A DNA stretch of 64,000 nt from Fischerella sp. PCC 9431 (GCF_000447295.1 NZ_KE650771.1:4912989-4976988); one strand, 5' to 3'; positions 1 through 9,311 are shown, numbered from the stretch's first letter. Program-made: numbers and translations. The notes: generated from the letters alone by a model not told the origin.

Positions 1-609
1 ATGGCAATTTTCCCTCACAGTGCAGATGATGCAGTCCAAGCAGGGATCACCAAACTGCGACGAGTTCATGAATATAACCAAGAGCGAGCCAATAAAGGTT
101 ATCCACCCCTGCAAGTCGGTATTGGTATCCATGTTGGTCACATGATGGTGGGAATGGTGGGAGAAGAAAACCGGATGCAAGGCGATGCTTTTTCAGATAA
201 TGTCAATCTTACGGCACGTTTAGAAGGTTTAACCAAGTTTTACGGCGTGTCTATGTTGATTTCGGAACAAGTCCTGGAAAAATTGAGCGATCCTAGTCAA
301 TATCAAATTCGATTTTTAGACCGAGCAATTGTTAAAGGTAGAAAAGAAGCGATCGCAGTTTATGAGGTCATGGACGGTGAAACAGAAGAGGTGAAAGCCT
401 TGAAATTTCAAACCCAATCAGATTTTGAACAAGGAATAGAATATTATCGTCGTCGCCAATTTGCCGAAGCTCAACGATACTTTGAACAAGTTTTGGCAGT
501 CAATCTCTCAGATAAAACAGCAGCACTTTACCTAGAGCGAGTTAATCAATTAATGGAACGAGGTGCGCCGGAAAACTGGGATGGAGTTTGGACATTTAGT
601 GAAAAATAG
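1..609 (+). CDS. Class III adenylate/guanylate cyclase, C-terminal part (5' end outside window)
   Basis: The visible 202 residues are the second half of a class III nucleotide cyclase catalytic domain that makes cAMP or cGMP. Family landmarks are GIGIHVGHMMVGMVGE (about 41-56), then SDNVNLTARLEGLTKFYG, whose Asn and Arg (N-x3-R) are the transition-state residues of the family. The ATG at base 1 is almost certainly internal, because MAIFPHSADDAV normally follows a GDAI metal-site segment that must lie upstream. After the cyclase domain comes a TPR-like tail (FEQGIEYYRRRQFAEAQRYF), which would mediate protein contacts. The N-terminal sensor is not visible, so the input signal and substrate preference cannot be given. 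Confidence 0.9.
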   Translation: MAIFPHSADDAVQAGITKLRRVHEYNQERANKGYPPLQVGIGIHVGHMMVGMVGEENRMQGDAFSDNVNLTARLEGLTKFYGVSMLISEQVLEKLSDPSQYQIRFLDRAIVKGRKEAIAVYEVMDGETEEVKALKFQTQSDFEQGIEYYRRRQFAEAQRYFEQVLAVNLSDKTAALYLERVNQLMERGAPENWDGVWTFSEK

Positions 610-619
610 TTCTTTAAAA

Positions 620-655
620 GGGAACAGGGAACAGGGAACAGGGAACAGGGAACGG
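620..655. repeat. GGGAACA heptamer tandem repeat
   Basis: About four to five copies of the heptamer GGGAACA follow directly after the cyclase stop. The complementary form (TGTTCCC) lies at 1046-1072 on the other side of the next gene, so the two arrays form an inverted pair around it. Such heptamer arrays are typical intergenic repeats of filamentous cyanobacteria. Confidence 0.9.
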
Positions 656-658
656 AGG

Positions 659-1021
659 TCATTGTTCTAGTTTTTTAATAAGAGCAATAATCATTCGACT
701 TTCTTCTCGGAGTAAAGAAATAATCGATTCTATATCCGTTTGGCTACATAGTCCTACTCTGTGAGATAAAAAAATATGTGTTTCTAATTCGTTAATTGAG
801 CCTTGAGCAATATTAAGAAATCTGATGTACTCAGCCGTTGACCTTCTTCCATAACCTTCTGCTATGTTAGCTGGAATAGATGCTGCGGCTCTCCTGATTT
901 GTTGTACCATCCCATACAATTCATCTTTAGGAAAAAGTTGAGTCAAGAAATAACATTTTTCGGCTATATCCATACCTTTTTGCCAAATTTTTAAGTCTTT
1001 AAAATCATTTATTTCTGACAT
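659..1021 (-). CDS. Four-helix-bundle protein, 23S rRNA intervening-sequence type
   Basis: This 120-residue protein fits the small four-helix-bundle family first found in 23S rRNA intervening sequences (IVS proteins). Visible marks are the opening DFKDLKIWQKGMDIAEKCY, the centre IRRAAASIPANIAEGYGR and FLNIAQGSINELETHI. The family is all-helical, usually 115-125 residues, and its molecular role is unsettled. It stands alone, convergent with the cyclase gene, and is bracketed by inverted GGGAACA heptamer arrays, which suggests it spreads or sits as a small cassette. The ATG at 1021 begins the conserved N-terminus; an AG-rich stretch lies just upstream. Confidence 0.85.
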   Translation of the reverse strand: MSEINDFKDLKIWQKGMDIAEKCYFLTQLFPKDELYGMVQQIRRAAASIPANIAEGYGRRSTAEYIRFLNIAQGSINELETHIFLSHRVGLCSQTDIESIISLLREESRMIIALIKKLEQ

Positions 1022-1045
1022 TTAAAAACCTCTTAATTTATTCAT

Positions 1046-1072
1046 CTGTTCCCTGTTCCCTGTTCCCTGTCT
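1046..1072. repeat. TGTTCCC heptamer tandem repeat
   Basis: About four copies of TGTTCCC, the reverse complement of the array at 620-655. The two arrays bracket the IVS-type gene in inverted orientation. Confidence 0.9.
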
Positions 1073-1115
1073 CAACGAGTAATTTTACAAATCAAACCGG
1101 ATTCCTAATATATCC

Positions 1116-2510
1116 TTACTCTTGCATACCCGCATACAGCAGCCTTACAAATAAGCGGACGCCATCATCATTTTTGAGAGTCGAATAAGATGGAGCTTCG
1201 CTGTTACCAATCGCCCGCAAATCAGATAATAGTTCTGGGTGGAATTGACAAGTAAAGGAACGGCGAATTTTCTTAGTTTCAAAGTCTTTGTAGTTAATAC
1301 AAGTTGCCGAACATTCTGTGACTATTTCACCATTAACTGCTGTTGAGCAGAGAATTTCTACAGAATCGGGAAGTTGTATCAGCCATGATAAATGACTTCC
1401 AGCAATAATCTGTCGATAAGGAACGATCGCATCATGGATACTGCGGTAAGCCCAATTAGCAAACAGTATTGCTTCCTCGTTGACTTCATCAGAGTGGAAC
1501 ATCGAAATCGAAACTTCCCGCTCATATTGAATGGTCGTGTCAATCACGCCTTCATGAGTGTCGGCTGTAACATCATGGGCATAAATAATTTCCCAAGGAA
1601 TACTTAAAAGATCGCCATCAGGAGACTGATAAGGTAGCAAAACACGAGCGCCAACTTCCTTAGTTTCGTTGAGTGTAACCGCAAAATGAGCATCATTCCA
1701 GCCAGAAGCAACTAAGCGACCATCACGTTTTTTTACTTGCAGTGTATTGCCCATAGCTTCAATCCGCAAGCATACTGCTTGCAATGCTTTTAAGGCTTTA
1801 CCATTGCGATCGCGCTCCAAAGTTTTTATGCTCAGTACTTGTTCGACTGCTTTGCGAATCAGTCGGATATGACATTCAGCAGCCAATTGATGACCCAAAC
1901 AAATGAATATTGCTGGCGCACTAGTAGGCGATCGCGAAATGAGTAATTTTTCTACCAATGCAAACATATCTTCTCGTGGACATGCTGGATATATCCATCC
2001 CGATGAATCGTACACGGATGGATCGCCTCCTTCCACTACTACCGCATAGCCAGAAGTAATTGCTGGAACAACTACATCCAAATCTAGTACTCCTGTTGAC
2101 CAAGCAGGTAGCAATACAGAGTCCATATCAGCAATTTTCTGAGCAATGTAAGCAACGTTTCTAGAAGCCCGCACCTCTTCGCCCAGAGCATTAATGCCTA
2201 CTTGATGCCAAGGTTCAATAATAGTTATAGACTTGCGAAATAAATTGGGATGCAGTAGTAGAAACTCAAAATCTTCCCGTGAATTTATAACTTTTTCTAA
2301 TGGCTGGGCGTGTCCCCATTCAAAAATGCCATCAGCAGCAAATAATGGTTTTTCTGCAAGTGGATCGGGAGAAGTTCTATCTGCTAAAAAACGACCTAAC
2401 AAGATATGTACAGACTCAAAATCTGATCTACCCTCATGTAAAAAGCCAGAATATAATCTCCAGTCGGTTGTTTTAATTTGATGATTCTGAAATTTACTAG
2501 CTATTGTCAT
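1116..2510 (-). CDS. Glutamine amidotransferase class I-like protein
   Basis: The 464-residue protein carries what looks like a class I glutamine amidotransferase catalytic set: FICLGHQLAAE with the nucleophile elbow Cys204, and CQFHPEL with His424 and Glu426 near the C-terminus. The spacing between them (about 220 residues) is far longer than the usual 80-100, so the fold must hold a large insert, and the N-terminal 200 residues match nothing I recognise. No synthetase partner is encoded next door. Upstream lies a 290-base gap to the next gene, so it is probably transcribed alone. The reaction and substrate are unknown; it could be a free-standing amidotransferase or gamma-glutamyl hydrolase-like enzyme. 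Confidence 0.6.
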   Translation of the reverse strand: MTIASKFQNHQIKTTDWRLYSGFLHEGRSDFESVHILLGRFLADRTSPDPLAEKPLFAADGIFEWGHAQPLEKVINSREDFEFLLLHPNLFRKSITIIEPWHQVGINALGEEVRASRNVAYIAQKIADMDSVLLPAWSTGVLDLDVVVPAITSGYAVVVEGGDPSVYDSSGWIYPACPREDMFALVEKLLISRSPTSAPAIFICLGHQLAAECHIRLIRKAVEQVLSIKTLERDRNGKALKALQAVCLRIEAMGNTLQVKKRDGRLVASGWNDAHFAVTLNETKEVGARVLLPYQSPDGDLLSIPWEIIYAHDVTADTHEGVIDTTIQYEREVSISMFHSDEVNEEAILFANWAYRSIHDAIVPYRQIIAGSHLSWLIQLPDSVEILCSTAVNGEIVTECSATCINYKDFETKKIRRSFTCQFHPELLSDLRAIGNSEAPSYSTLKNDDGVRLFVRLLYAGMQE

Positions 2511-2800
2511 ACAGCTAAAAATAGGCTAATAACATCTATATTCAATGCAAATATACTATTTTTGCTTGCTATTTTGAAAAATTTCTCATAAATTGCCCCT
2601 ACAGCGTCTATAACTTGCCGGAAATTATAGCAATCCGGTTTGATTCGGTAAATCATTCGTAGAGATAGGGAACAGAAACAAAAATTGTAGTGAGTCCTGC
2701 AAGTTAAATCTAGGTTAAAAAAATATTAATTAATATTTAATATAGAATAGCAGTAAATAAAATTACTTTTATAATTGAATTTTTCAATTTAAAGAGCGTT

Positions 2801-3556
2801 GTGGTAGTAAAATTGACACTATCTATTTCTCCCAAAAGAGTTGCCTTAGTCTTAACCATCGTAGTTATAGGTTTAAGTATTGTCAGCCTAGCTGGGCAAT
2901 TTTCTAGGCATATTCTCGGTCATGGCAGTCTTTTTGGATTAGTTAGGTTGTTCAATGTGGGTGAGGATTCTAATATTCCTACATGGTACTCATCCATTAC
3001 ACTATTATTTTGTTCGCTTTTGTTGGCATTCATTGCTACATCACAAAAGATCGCTCGCGCTCGCTACATCCTCCATTGGAAAGTTTTATCAGCTATCTTT
3101 TTGTATTTATCTATAGACGAAGTAGCGATGATTCATGAGAATGCAGACGCAATGCTAGGCTCAAGCATCAGTAGAACGGGTTTTCTTCACTACGGTTGGG
3201 TTGCTGTTGGCGTTCCTCTGACACTGATATTTGTGGTATCGTATCTCAAATTTTTGGCTCATCTTCCAAGAAAGACAAGGCTTTTATTTTTTGTGGCTGG
3301 TACTATCTTTGTTAGCGGTGCAATTGGCGCGGAAATGTTTGCTGGACGCTATGACGATCTCTACGGTTATGAGAATATGACCTACGCCATGATCACAGCT
3401 GTTGAAGAGTTCTGCGAAATGTTTGGTATCGTTGTTTTTATATATGCTTTGCTCTCATACATGAAATTAAATTTAACAGAAGTTCATTTTTGTATCCAAA
3501 AAGCGGCAATGCAACCAAAACGCAGAGTAATTAATGATGGAGAGCTACAACGATAG
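2801..3556 (+). CDS. Multipass membrane protein of unknown function
   Basis: The 251-residue product has about six hydrophobic segments, starting at residues 13-33 and 63-83. Between segments two and three are polar conserved-looking motifs: LYLSIDEVAMIHENAD around residue 105 and, in the second half, TAVEEFCEMFG. The acidic and His residues within membrane segments suggest metal or substrate binding, but I know of no assigned function. The GTG at 2801 is taken as start because an AAAGAG ribosome-binding sequence lies about 5 bases before it and no ATG precedes the first membrane segment. The gene has its own 290-base upstream region and converges on the SLH gene across a palindrome cluster. 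Confidence 0.7.
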   Translation: MVVKLTLSISPKRVALVLTIVVIGLSIVSLAGQFSRHILGHGSLFGLVRLFNVGEDSNIPTWYSSITLLFCSLLLAFIATSQKIARARYILHWKVLSAIFLYLSIDEVAMIHENADAMLGSSISRTGFLHYGWVAVGVPLTLIFVVSYLKFLAHLPRKTRLLFFVAGTIFVSGAIGAEMFAGRYDDLYGYENMTYAMITAVEEFCEMFGIVVFIYALLSYMKLNLTEVHFCIQKAAMQPKRRVINDGELQR

Positions 3557-3919
3557 TACCATACATTTTTGCGGGTTTTATTGGGGAAACTTAGAGAAAA
3601 ATAGCCTCCTTGTCCCCCTTCTAGGGAACATCCCAATTTTTTCAAAATACCGTAAAGCAAAGGGTTTAAACCCTTTGCTAATAGCGCAAGTCGTCTGAAG
3701 ACGACTTCATAAAATCAAACAGTCTGCTTCAGCAGACTTTCACTGTTAGGGTCTTCCACGTAGAAAAAACGGGCAGGCTTCTGTGGATATTCCGCATGGC
3801 CCATTGATTAATCAAGGGGTTTCTAAGCCTGCCCGTTTTTTTGGGGACAATGCAAATGAGACTGCGATTTCAATCGCAGACGTTTTTTGAATATTTGGGA
3901 TGCTCCCCCCTTCTAGATA
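3557..3919. repeat. Intergenic palindrome cluster between convergent genes
   Basis: This 363-base gap between convergent genes holds no credible gene but at least five inverted repeats in series. They are a perfect 24-base palindrome at 3656-3679, a hairpin with 9-base arms at 3688-3707, one with 8-base arms at 3721-3738, a long stem with 17-base arms (3764-3780 and 3825-3841), and a hairpin at 3862-3879. The long stem ends in T-runs and could end transcription from both sides. The dense packing of unrelated hairpins looks like nested insertion of dispersed repeats. Confidence 0.85.
3764..3841. terminator. Long stem-loop, bidirectional terminator or structured small RNA
   Basis: Arms of 17 bases (3764-3780, 3825-3841) form a perfect GC-containing stem flanked by A-runs on the left and T-runs on the right, giving a terminator in both directions. 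The 44-base loop contains its own near-palindrome around TTGATTAATCAA (3804-3815). A plain terminator would have a short loop, so a structured RNA or mobile repeat is an alternative. Confidence 0.55.
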
Positions 3920-5944
3920 TTAACTAACCGCGATCGCCACTCCTACACTTTCATTTGCTAATCTATCTACTGCACATATGGCGTAAGTTCCCGGTTCTAC
4001 GGTTGCAAAAGTAGTGTTAGCAGGCAAAACTCGCTGGAGTGTCCAATCATCCCCACTTTGTCTATATACTGTCCAAGAACGAATCTGGCTGTTATCACCT
4101 GGCTTCCAAGTCAGTTTACGGTTACTAACTTCTACGGCTGTGGGCGGTGCTGGTGGTGTGGTATTCTGCCAAGATAAAGTTGGGGGTAAAGCAGGTTTGT
4201 TGTAAAGCAACTTTAATTTATCGGCGATACCCTGACTATTATCTATCAGAACCCCGACGTTAAAGAAAATATTTCCTAGTGACAACTGTCCAGCTTGGCT
4301 GCGACTAATTTTCACCTGCTTTTCAATTTCGTCACTTTCCCGACTTTTATTACTTGGTTCTGTAAGATTGTTACCTGCATAAACATGTCTTTTTTGGGTG
4401 TTAATCTCTGTCCACCACTTCAACAATGCAGAATAACTTTGTTGTGTTTGGTCGGTACGCCAGTAAAGCTGAGGAGCAATATAATCAATCCAACCTTGTT
4501 CTAGCCATTTCTTCGAGTCGGCATACAGCACATTATAAGCGTCTAAACCAGTAATTCCAGGGGGTTGTCCGGGGCGATAAATACCAAAGGGACTAATGCC
4601 AAATTTAACATAGGGTTTGGTTGCTTTTATTCCCTGCCACAGACGCTGTACCATTTTGTTCACATTGTCCCGACGCCAATCATTAACGCCCAGGGTACCA
4701 CCAGCAGCTTTGTATGCAGCGTAGGTTCTGTCATCGGGGAAAGATTGATTCTCTATGGGATAGGGATAAAAATAATCATCTAAGTGAATGCCATCAACAT
4801 CGTAGCGCTTCACCACATCTAGAATCACATTGTAAGCTCGCTCCTGAACTATTTTTTGTCCTGGGTCCATCCAGCGCTGAGTCTTCCACAGGTAAACACA
4901 TTCTGGATTGGTAACTGCAATGTGGGGACGAACAGTTTTAGCTGGATTTGTGGAAGTACTAGCCCGGTAAGGATTAAACCAAGCATGAAGTTCGATATTG
5001 CGCTTGTGACATTCAGCGATCGCAAACTCCAAAGGATCATAAAATGGCTCTGGTGCTTTGCCTTGAGTTCCTGTTAACCAAGCACTCCACGGTTCCAATT
5101 GAGAAGCATACATTGCATCGCCCTCTGGTCGTACCTGCAATATCAAGGCATTAAAATTGAGAGCATCTAATTTTTCAATGATTTTGATTAATTCGGCTTT
5201 TTGCTGTGCAACAGAAAGTCCTGTTTTAGAAGGCCAATCACTATTCCACACACAAGCTACCCAGGCCGCCCGAAATTCTCGGCTATGACTGACAATAGCA
5301 ACAGGTGGTGACGATAGACTACCAACTTCCGGCGCAACCACTATATAGTTGGAGGGGATTTTCTCTACCTTACCTTGATATACCAATGCTTGATAAACTA
5401 TTGCTGCTACCTCCGCTCTAGTTGCTGCAACCTTGGGATTCAGTATTTTCACGTTAGGGAAATTCGCTACTATACCAGCACGAGTTGCGATCGCCACTGC
5501 ATTCTTGGCATATTCTTGAATACTAGTGCCATCGTTATAGATCAGTGAAAGTACTGGTAATAGATCAGGTTTAATATTGGCATTTAAACCTAAGCCACCA
5601 ACTAAAGATACTAAAACATCACCTTTAGTAATTCTATTATTGGGACCGAAAATACGATTAGGATAGCCAGACAGAAATCCGATTTCGTAAGCTTTTTTAA
5701 TTGCATTTGCTGCCCAGTGGTTAGCAGGAACATCAGTAAACGGTACATACTCCCGCTTACTAGGTTGGTTAAAAACTGTAGTAATGATCGCAGCAAATTC
5801 CGCACGAGTGACTGAGTTATCTGGACGAAATGTGCCATTAGGATACCCATTTAAAATTTTACGCTGGGCTAAAGCTTCAATAAAAGCACGGGCCCAATGA
5901 TTTTGAATATCCGAAAAGCGAGTAGAAGTTGATACCATATTCAA
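3920..5944 (-). CDS. SLH-domain protein with family 10-like glycosyl hydrolase domain (GHL10)
   Basis: The 674-residue protein begins with three S-layer homology repeats (residues about 8-50, 66-115, 125-190; first one FSDIQNHWARAFIEALAQ, with NGYPNGTFRPDNSVTRAEF). A GHL10-type TIM barrel follows from about residue 222 (EFRAAWVACVWNSDWPS, LQVRPEGDAMY, HAWFNPYR, VDGIHLDDYFYPYP, FGISPFGIYRP, WIDYIAPQLYW). The DDYFYPYP region carries the acidic residues expected in the active site. A fibronectin-like C-terminal stretch closes it. It should bind cell-wall polymers via SLH and act on an envelope polysaccharide. Oddly, the start at 5944 gives no signal peptide before the first SLH repeat. Confidence 0.88.
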   Translation of the reverse strand: MNMVSTSTRFSDIQNHWARAFIEALAQRKILNGYPNGTFRPDNSVTRAEFAAIITTVFNQPSKREYVPFTDVPANHWAANAIKKAYEIGFLSGYPNRIFGPNNRITKGDVLVSLVGGLGLNANIKPDLLPVLSLIYNDGTSIQEYAKNAVAIATRAGIVANFPNVKILNPKVAATRAEVAAIVYQALVYQGKVEKIPSNYIVVAPEVGSLSSPPVAIVSHSREFRAAWVACVWNSDWPSKTGLSVAQQKAELIKIIEKLDALNFNALILQVRPEGDAMYASQLEPWSAWLTGTQGKAPEPFYDPLEFAIAECHKRNIELHAWFNPYRASTSTNPAKTVRPHIAVTNPECVYLWKTQRWMDPGQKIVQERAYNVILDVVKRYDVDGIHLDDYFYPYPIENQSFPDDRTYAAYKAAGGTLGVNDWRRDNVNKMVQRLWQGIKATKPYVKFGISPFGIYRPGQPPGITGLDAYNVLYADSKKWLEQGWIDYIAPQLYWRTDQTQQSYSALLKWWTEINTQKRHVYAGNNLTEPSNKSRESDEIEKQVKISRSQAGQLSLGNIFFNVGVLIDNSQGIADKLKLLYNKPALPPTLSWQNTTPPAPPTAVEVSNRKLTWKPGDNSQIRSWTVYRQSGDDWTLQRVLPANTTFATVEPGTYAICAVDRLANESVGVAIAVS

Positions 5945-6157
5945 TCCCAGCTAGCTAGATTGATTTTAGTCAGCTTTGTGGTTTTTTTGATGGTTTTGTT
6001 ATGACTTTTTAGGTTTATCCAAAGTCGTGCGATCGCAAAATAATTTATTCTGCTCTTAGTTCAAAAAAATGTTATTTAATTGACAAGAAGTTTTTAACAT
6101 CATAGTTATCAAAATCTAATTTCTTTGGAAATGCGATCGCATTTATCTTTTTGACTT

Positions 6158-9100
6158 ATGACTCCTTGCTTTTCCCTCACCATCCTGCTGATTGATGATT
6201 GTGCTGTTGACCGTAGAGCCTGTTGTCGCTTTTTGAAACGCGACAGCCTGTATAACTACCGCATTGTGGAATTTGAGAAGGGAACGGAGGCTGTGAAATG
6301 GTGTGAGCAAGAAATACCAGATGTGATTTTGCTAGACTTTTTGTTACCTGATGGGGATGGGCTACAGTTTCTTCAGCAAATTCGCAAACGACTGAAAAAT
6401 ACTCAATGTCCTGTCATCATGTTGACAGGACAAGGGGATGAAACGATTGCTGTCAGGGCAATTAAAAGCGATGCTCAAGATTATCTAGTCAAAGACGACC
6501 TTACGGTTAAAAGTCTGCAACGTGCAATTCATCATGCAGTCGAACAAATGCATCTGACTCGACAGCTAGAAAAAAGTCGAGAACAACAACAATTGATAGG
6601 TGCGATCGCTTTACGAATTCGTCAGACACTCAAACTTGAAGAGATTCTGCGTACAACCGCTACAGAAGTACGCCACTTTCTCAAGGCTGACCGGGTAGTG
6701 GTGTATAAATTTGACCCACATATGAGTGGTACTATTGTTGCAGAGTCAGTTCTTCCCGGTTGGACAGTTGCTCAGGGGATGCAAATTGCAGATACTTACT
6801 TTCAACAGGGAGGCGGAACCGACTACCTAGAGGGGAAAAAACAGGCAATCAACGATATTTACCAAGCAAACTTAACTGAGTACCATTTACAGTTGCTTGA
6901 ACAATTAGAAGTCAAAGCTAAGTTAGTAGTGCCTATTTTGGTTACAGATCAATTATGGGGATTCTTAATTGTCCATCAATGTTCCGCATCTCGTCAGTGG
7001 CAATCTTTGGAATTGGACTTGTTAGATCAACTTGGGGTGCAAATAGCGATCGCAATTCAGCAGGCTAGTGCCTATGAGCAACTACAGATAGAACTAGCAG
7101 AACGCAAGCAAGCAGAGGAAAAGCTACGGCAAGCACAAAGGTTGCAAATTGAACTACAACTTCTTGAAGATATCCTGGATACAGCATACGCCGGTTACTG
7201 GAACTGGCATATTCCGGACAATCAGGTGTACTTAAGCCCCACCTTTAAGCAGATGTTTGGCTATGAGGATCACGAGTTGCCTAATACACCAGAGACTTGG
7301 CACAATTTGATTTTTAGGGAAGATTTACCTGATGTTCTCGAAAGCTTTGAGCAACACGTCAAAAGTCGTGGTCAAATACCCTGTTACAACGAGGTGAGAT
7401 ATCGGCATAAAGATGGTTCTACAGTTTGGGTCATCTGTTCACGTCGCGTCATTGAATGGGAGCAAAATGGTAATCCACTGCGGATGATTGGTTGTCATAT
7501 TGACATTACAAAACGTAAACAGGCAGAACAAGAATTAATCAAAAACAGGGACTTACGGGAAGCAATTTTCAACGAATCTGCCGATGCACTATTCTTAGTC
7601 GATTCCCAAACCCTGCTTACTCTTGATTGTAATCGGCAAGCGGTAGAAATGTTTGGTGTGGCTGACAAAGCGGAACTAATCGGCATTGAAGGGCATATAC
7701 TCCAGCGCTATCAATTCTCTGCCGATGAGATGGCTGCTATTGTAGCAGAACTTGATTTGAAAGGGTTTTGGAGTCGAGAAATAGAATATGTGACTCGGCA
7801 AGGTAATATTTTCTGGGGTAATATTGCAGCCAAGCCGATTACTGTAGCCGGACGTACCTTGAATTTAGTACGGGTGAGTGATATCAGCGATCGCAAACAA
7901 GCTGAAGACCAACTAAAGCAGACAAATGAACAGCTTGCCAACATTAACGCCGAACTTGCTCGTGCTACTCGCCTCAAAGATGAATTCCTCGCAAACATGA
8001 GCCACGAACTGCGAACACCTCTTAATGCTATCCTGGGCATGTCTGAAGGTTTTTTAGAAGGTGTGTTTGGTTCGATAAATCAACGACAGGCAAAAGCGAT
8101 CGCCACCATTGAACGCAGTGGCAAACATCTACTGGAACTAATTAATGACATTCTAGATTTGTCTAAAATCGAGTCTGGCAAACTGGAATTACAACTGAGT
8201 GACGTTTCAGCAAAGACTCTGTGTAATAATAGCCTCGCCTTGATCAAACAGATGGCACTGAAAAAGAATATTAGTCTCAGCACAAATATTTCCCACAACA
8301 TTGGCACTATTCAAGTGGATGAGCGCCGTCTACGTCAGGTGCTGATCAATTTACTCAGCAACGCCATCAAGTTCACCCCAGAAAATGGATTTGTAAGGTT
8401 AGAAGTCTGGGTGGAAGGAGTGGAGGGGATTGGGGATTGGGGATTGGGGATAAGGGAAGGGGGACAAGGGGGACAAGGAGGACAAAAGGGAGATTGTTTT
8501 TCTGGGTCTGTTTCGTCATCCCCTCGTCTTTGTTTCAGTGTGACGGACACTGGTATTGGTATCGCCCCTGAAAAAATTAGCAAACTGTTTCAACCTTTTG
8601 TCCAGCTTGACAGCAGCCTCAATCGCCAGTATAGTGGCACAGGTTTAGGACTGGCGCTAGTCAAGCGAATTATTTCTTTGCATGGAGGAACAGTATCGGT
8701 TAGTAGTAAAGTTGGTCAAGGCAGTTGTTTCACTGTTTGTATTCCCTACTGTACAAGTGATTATGTTTCAACTATTCAGGGAACTACTCCATCACCTAGC
8801 TATTACTTAACTGGCTCACCTGGTAAAAATGCTCAAGTTTTAATAAAGGAAAATTCGGTTTCTACTACTAACCAGATTACTGGCTACTTCGACAAAACGG
8901 GAATGCAAACCGTCCTCTCTTCAGAGTGTAAATCTCCTTTGATTTTGCTAGCAGAAGACAATCAGGCAAACATCGATACCATGTCTGGTTATCTTGAGAG
9001 TCGAGGATATCGTCTGGTGATAGCGAAAAATGGACAACAAGCAATTGAGCTTGCTTTGGCTCAGTGTCCTGATTTAATAGTGATGGATATTCAGATGCCG

Positions 9101-9298
9101 ATCATGAATGGACTCCAAGCGATGCATGAGATTTGTAGCAATCAAAAATCTATGCATATTCCGATTATTGCCCTCACAGCGCTGGCTATGCCAGGCGATC
9201 GCGAAACGTGTTTAGCTGCTGGAGCCAAAGAATATTTGACTAAACCTATAAAACTGAAACAACTAGTAACAACAATTCAACAACTTTTGGAGATATAG
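6158..9298 (+). CDS. Hybrid sensor histidine kinase REC-GAF-PAS-PAS-HisKA-HATPase-REC
   Basis: The 1046-residue protein is a phosphorelay kinase. Order: receiver (8-125; DVILLDFLLPDGDG), phytochrome-type GAF (about 150-300), two PAS domains (about 345-450, 465-580), HisKA (FLANMSHELRTPLNAILG, His near 615), HATPase_c (N box LINLLSNAIKFTPENG, G1 VTDTGIGI, G2 GTGLGLAL), and a C-terminal receiver (LIVMDIQMPIMNG). In the GAF domain the position where cyanobacteriochromes hold the bilin-binding Cys is Tyr (LTEYHLQLLEQ), so covalent pigment binding is unlikely. About 30 Gly-rich residues near 754-787, encoded by G-rich tandem repeats, interrupt the ATPase domain between N box and G1. The next gene starts 13 bases on, so the pair probably forms one operon. 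Confidence 0.92.
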   Translation: MTPCFSLTILLIDDCAVDRRACCRFLKRDSLYNYRIVEFEKGTEAVKWCEQEIPDVILLDFLLPDGDGLQFLQQIRKRLKNTQCPVIMLTGQGDETIAVRAIKSDAQDYLVKDDLTVKSLQRAIHHAVEQMHLTRQLEKSREQQQLIGAIALRIRQTLKLEEILRTTATEVRHFLKADRVVVYKFDPHMSGTIVAESVLPGWTVAQGMQIADTYFQQGGGTDYLEGKKQAINDIYQANLTEYHLQLLEQLEVKAKLVVPILVTDQLWGFLIVHQCSASRQWQSLELDLLDQLGVQIAIAIQQASAYEQLQIELAERKQAEEKLRQAQRLQIELQLLEDILDTAYAGYWNWHIPDNQVYLSPTFKQMFGYEDHELPNTPETWHNLIFREDLPDVLESFEQHVKSRGQIPCYNEVRYRHKDGSTVWVICSRRVIEWEQNGNPLRMIGCHIDITKRKQAEQELIKNRDLREAIFNESADALFLVDSQTLLTLDCNRQAVEMFGVADKAELIGIEGHILQRYQFSADEMAAIVAELDLKGFWSREIEYVTRQGNIFWGNIAAKPITVAGRTLNLVRVSDISDRKQAEDQLKQTNEQLANINAELARATRLKDEFLANMSHELRTPLNAILGMSEGFLEGVFGSINQRQAKAIATIERSGKHLLELINDILDLSKIESGKLELQLSDVSAKTLCNNSLALIKQMALKKNISLSTNISHNIGTIQVDERRLRQVLINLLSNAIKFTPENGFVRLEVWVEGVEGIGDWGLGIREGGQGGQGGQKGDCFSGSVSSSPRLCFSVTDTGIGIAPEKISKLFQPFVQLDSSLNRQYSGTGLGLALVKRIISLHGGTVSVSSKVGQGSCFTVCIPYCTSDYVSTIQGTTPSPSYYLTGSPGKNAQVLIKENSVSTTNQITGYFDKTGMQTVLSSECKSPLILLAEDNQANIDTMSGYLESRGYRLVIAKNGQQAIELALAQCPDLIVMDIQMPIMNGLQAMHEICSNQKSMHIPIIALTALAMPGDRETCLAAGAKEYLTKPIKLKQLVTTIQQLLEI
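8426..8490. repeat. G-rich tandem repeats inside the kinase gene
   Basis: Copies of GGGGATT (8426-8450) followed by copies of a GGGGGACAA-like unit (8459-8484) lie in frame within the HATPase coding region. These units are typical intergenic repeats, here read as Gly/Trp/Gln-rich protein. Confidence 0.85.
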
Positions 9299-9311
9299 CG
9301 AAAATATTTTG

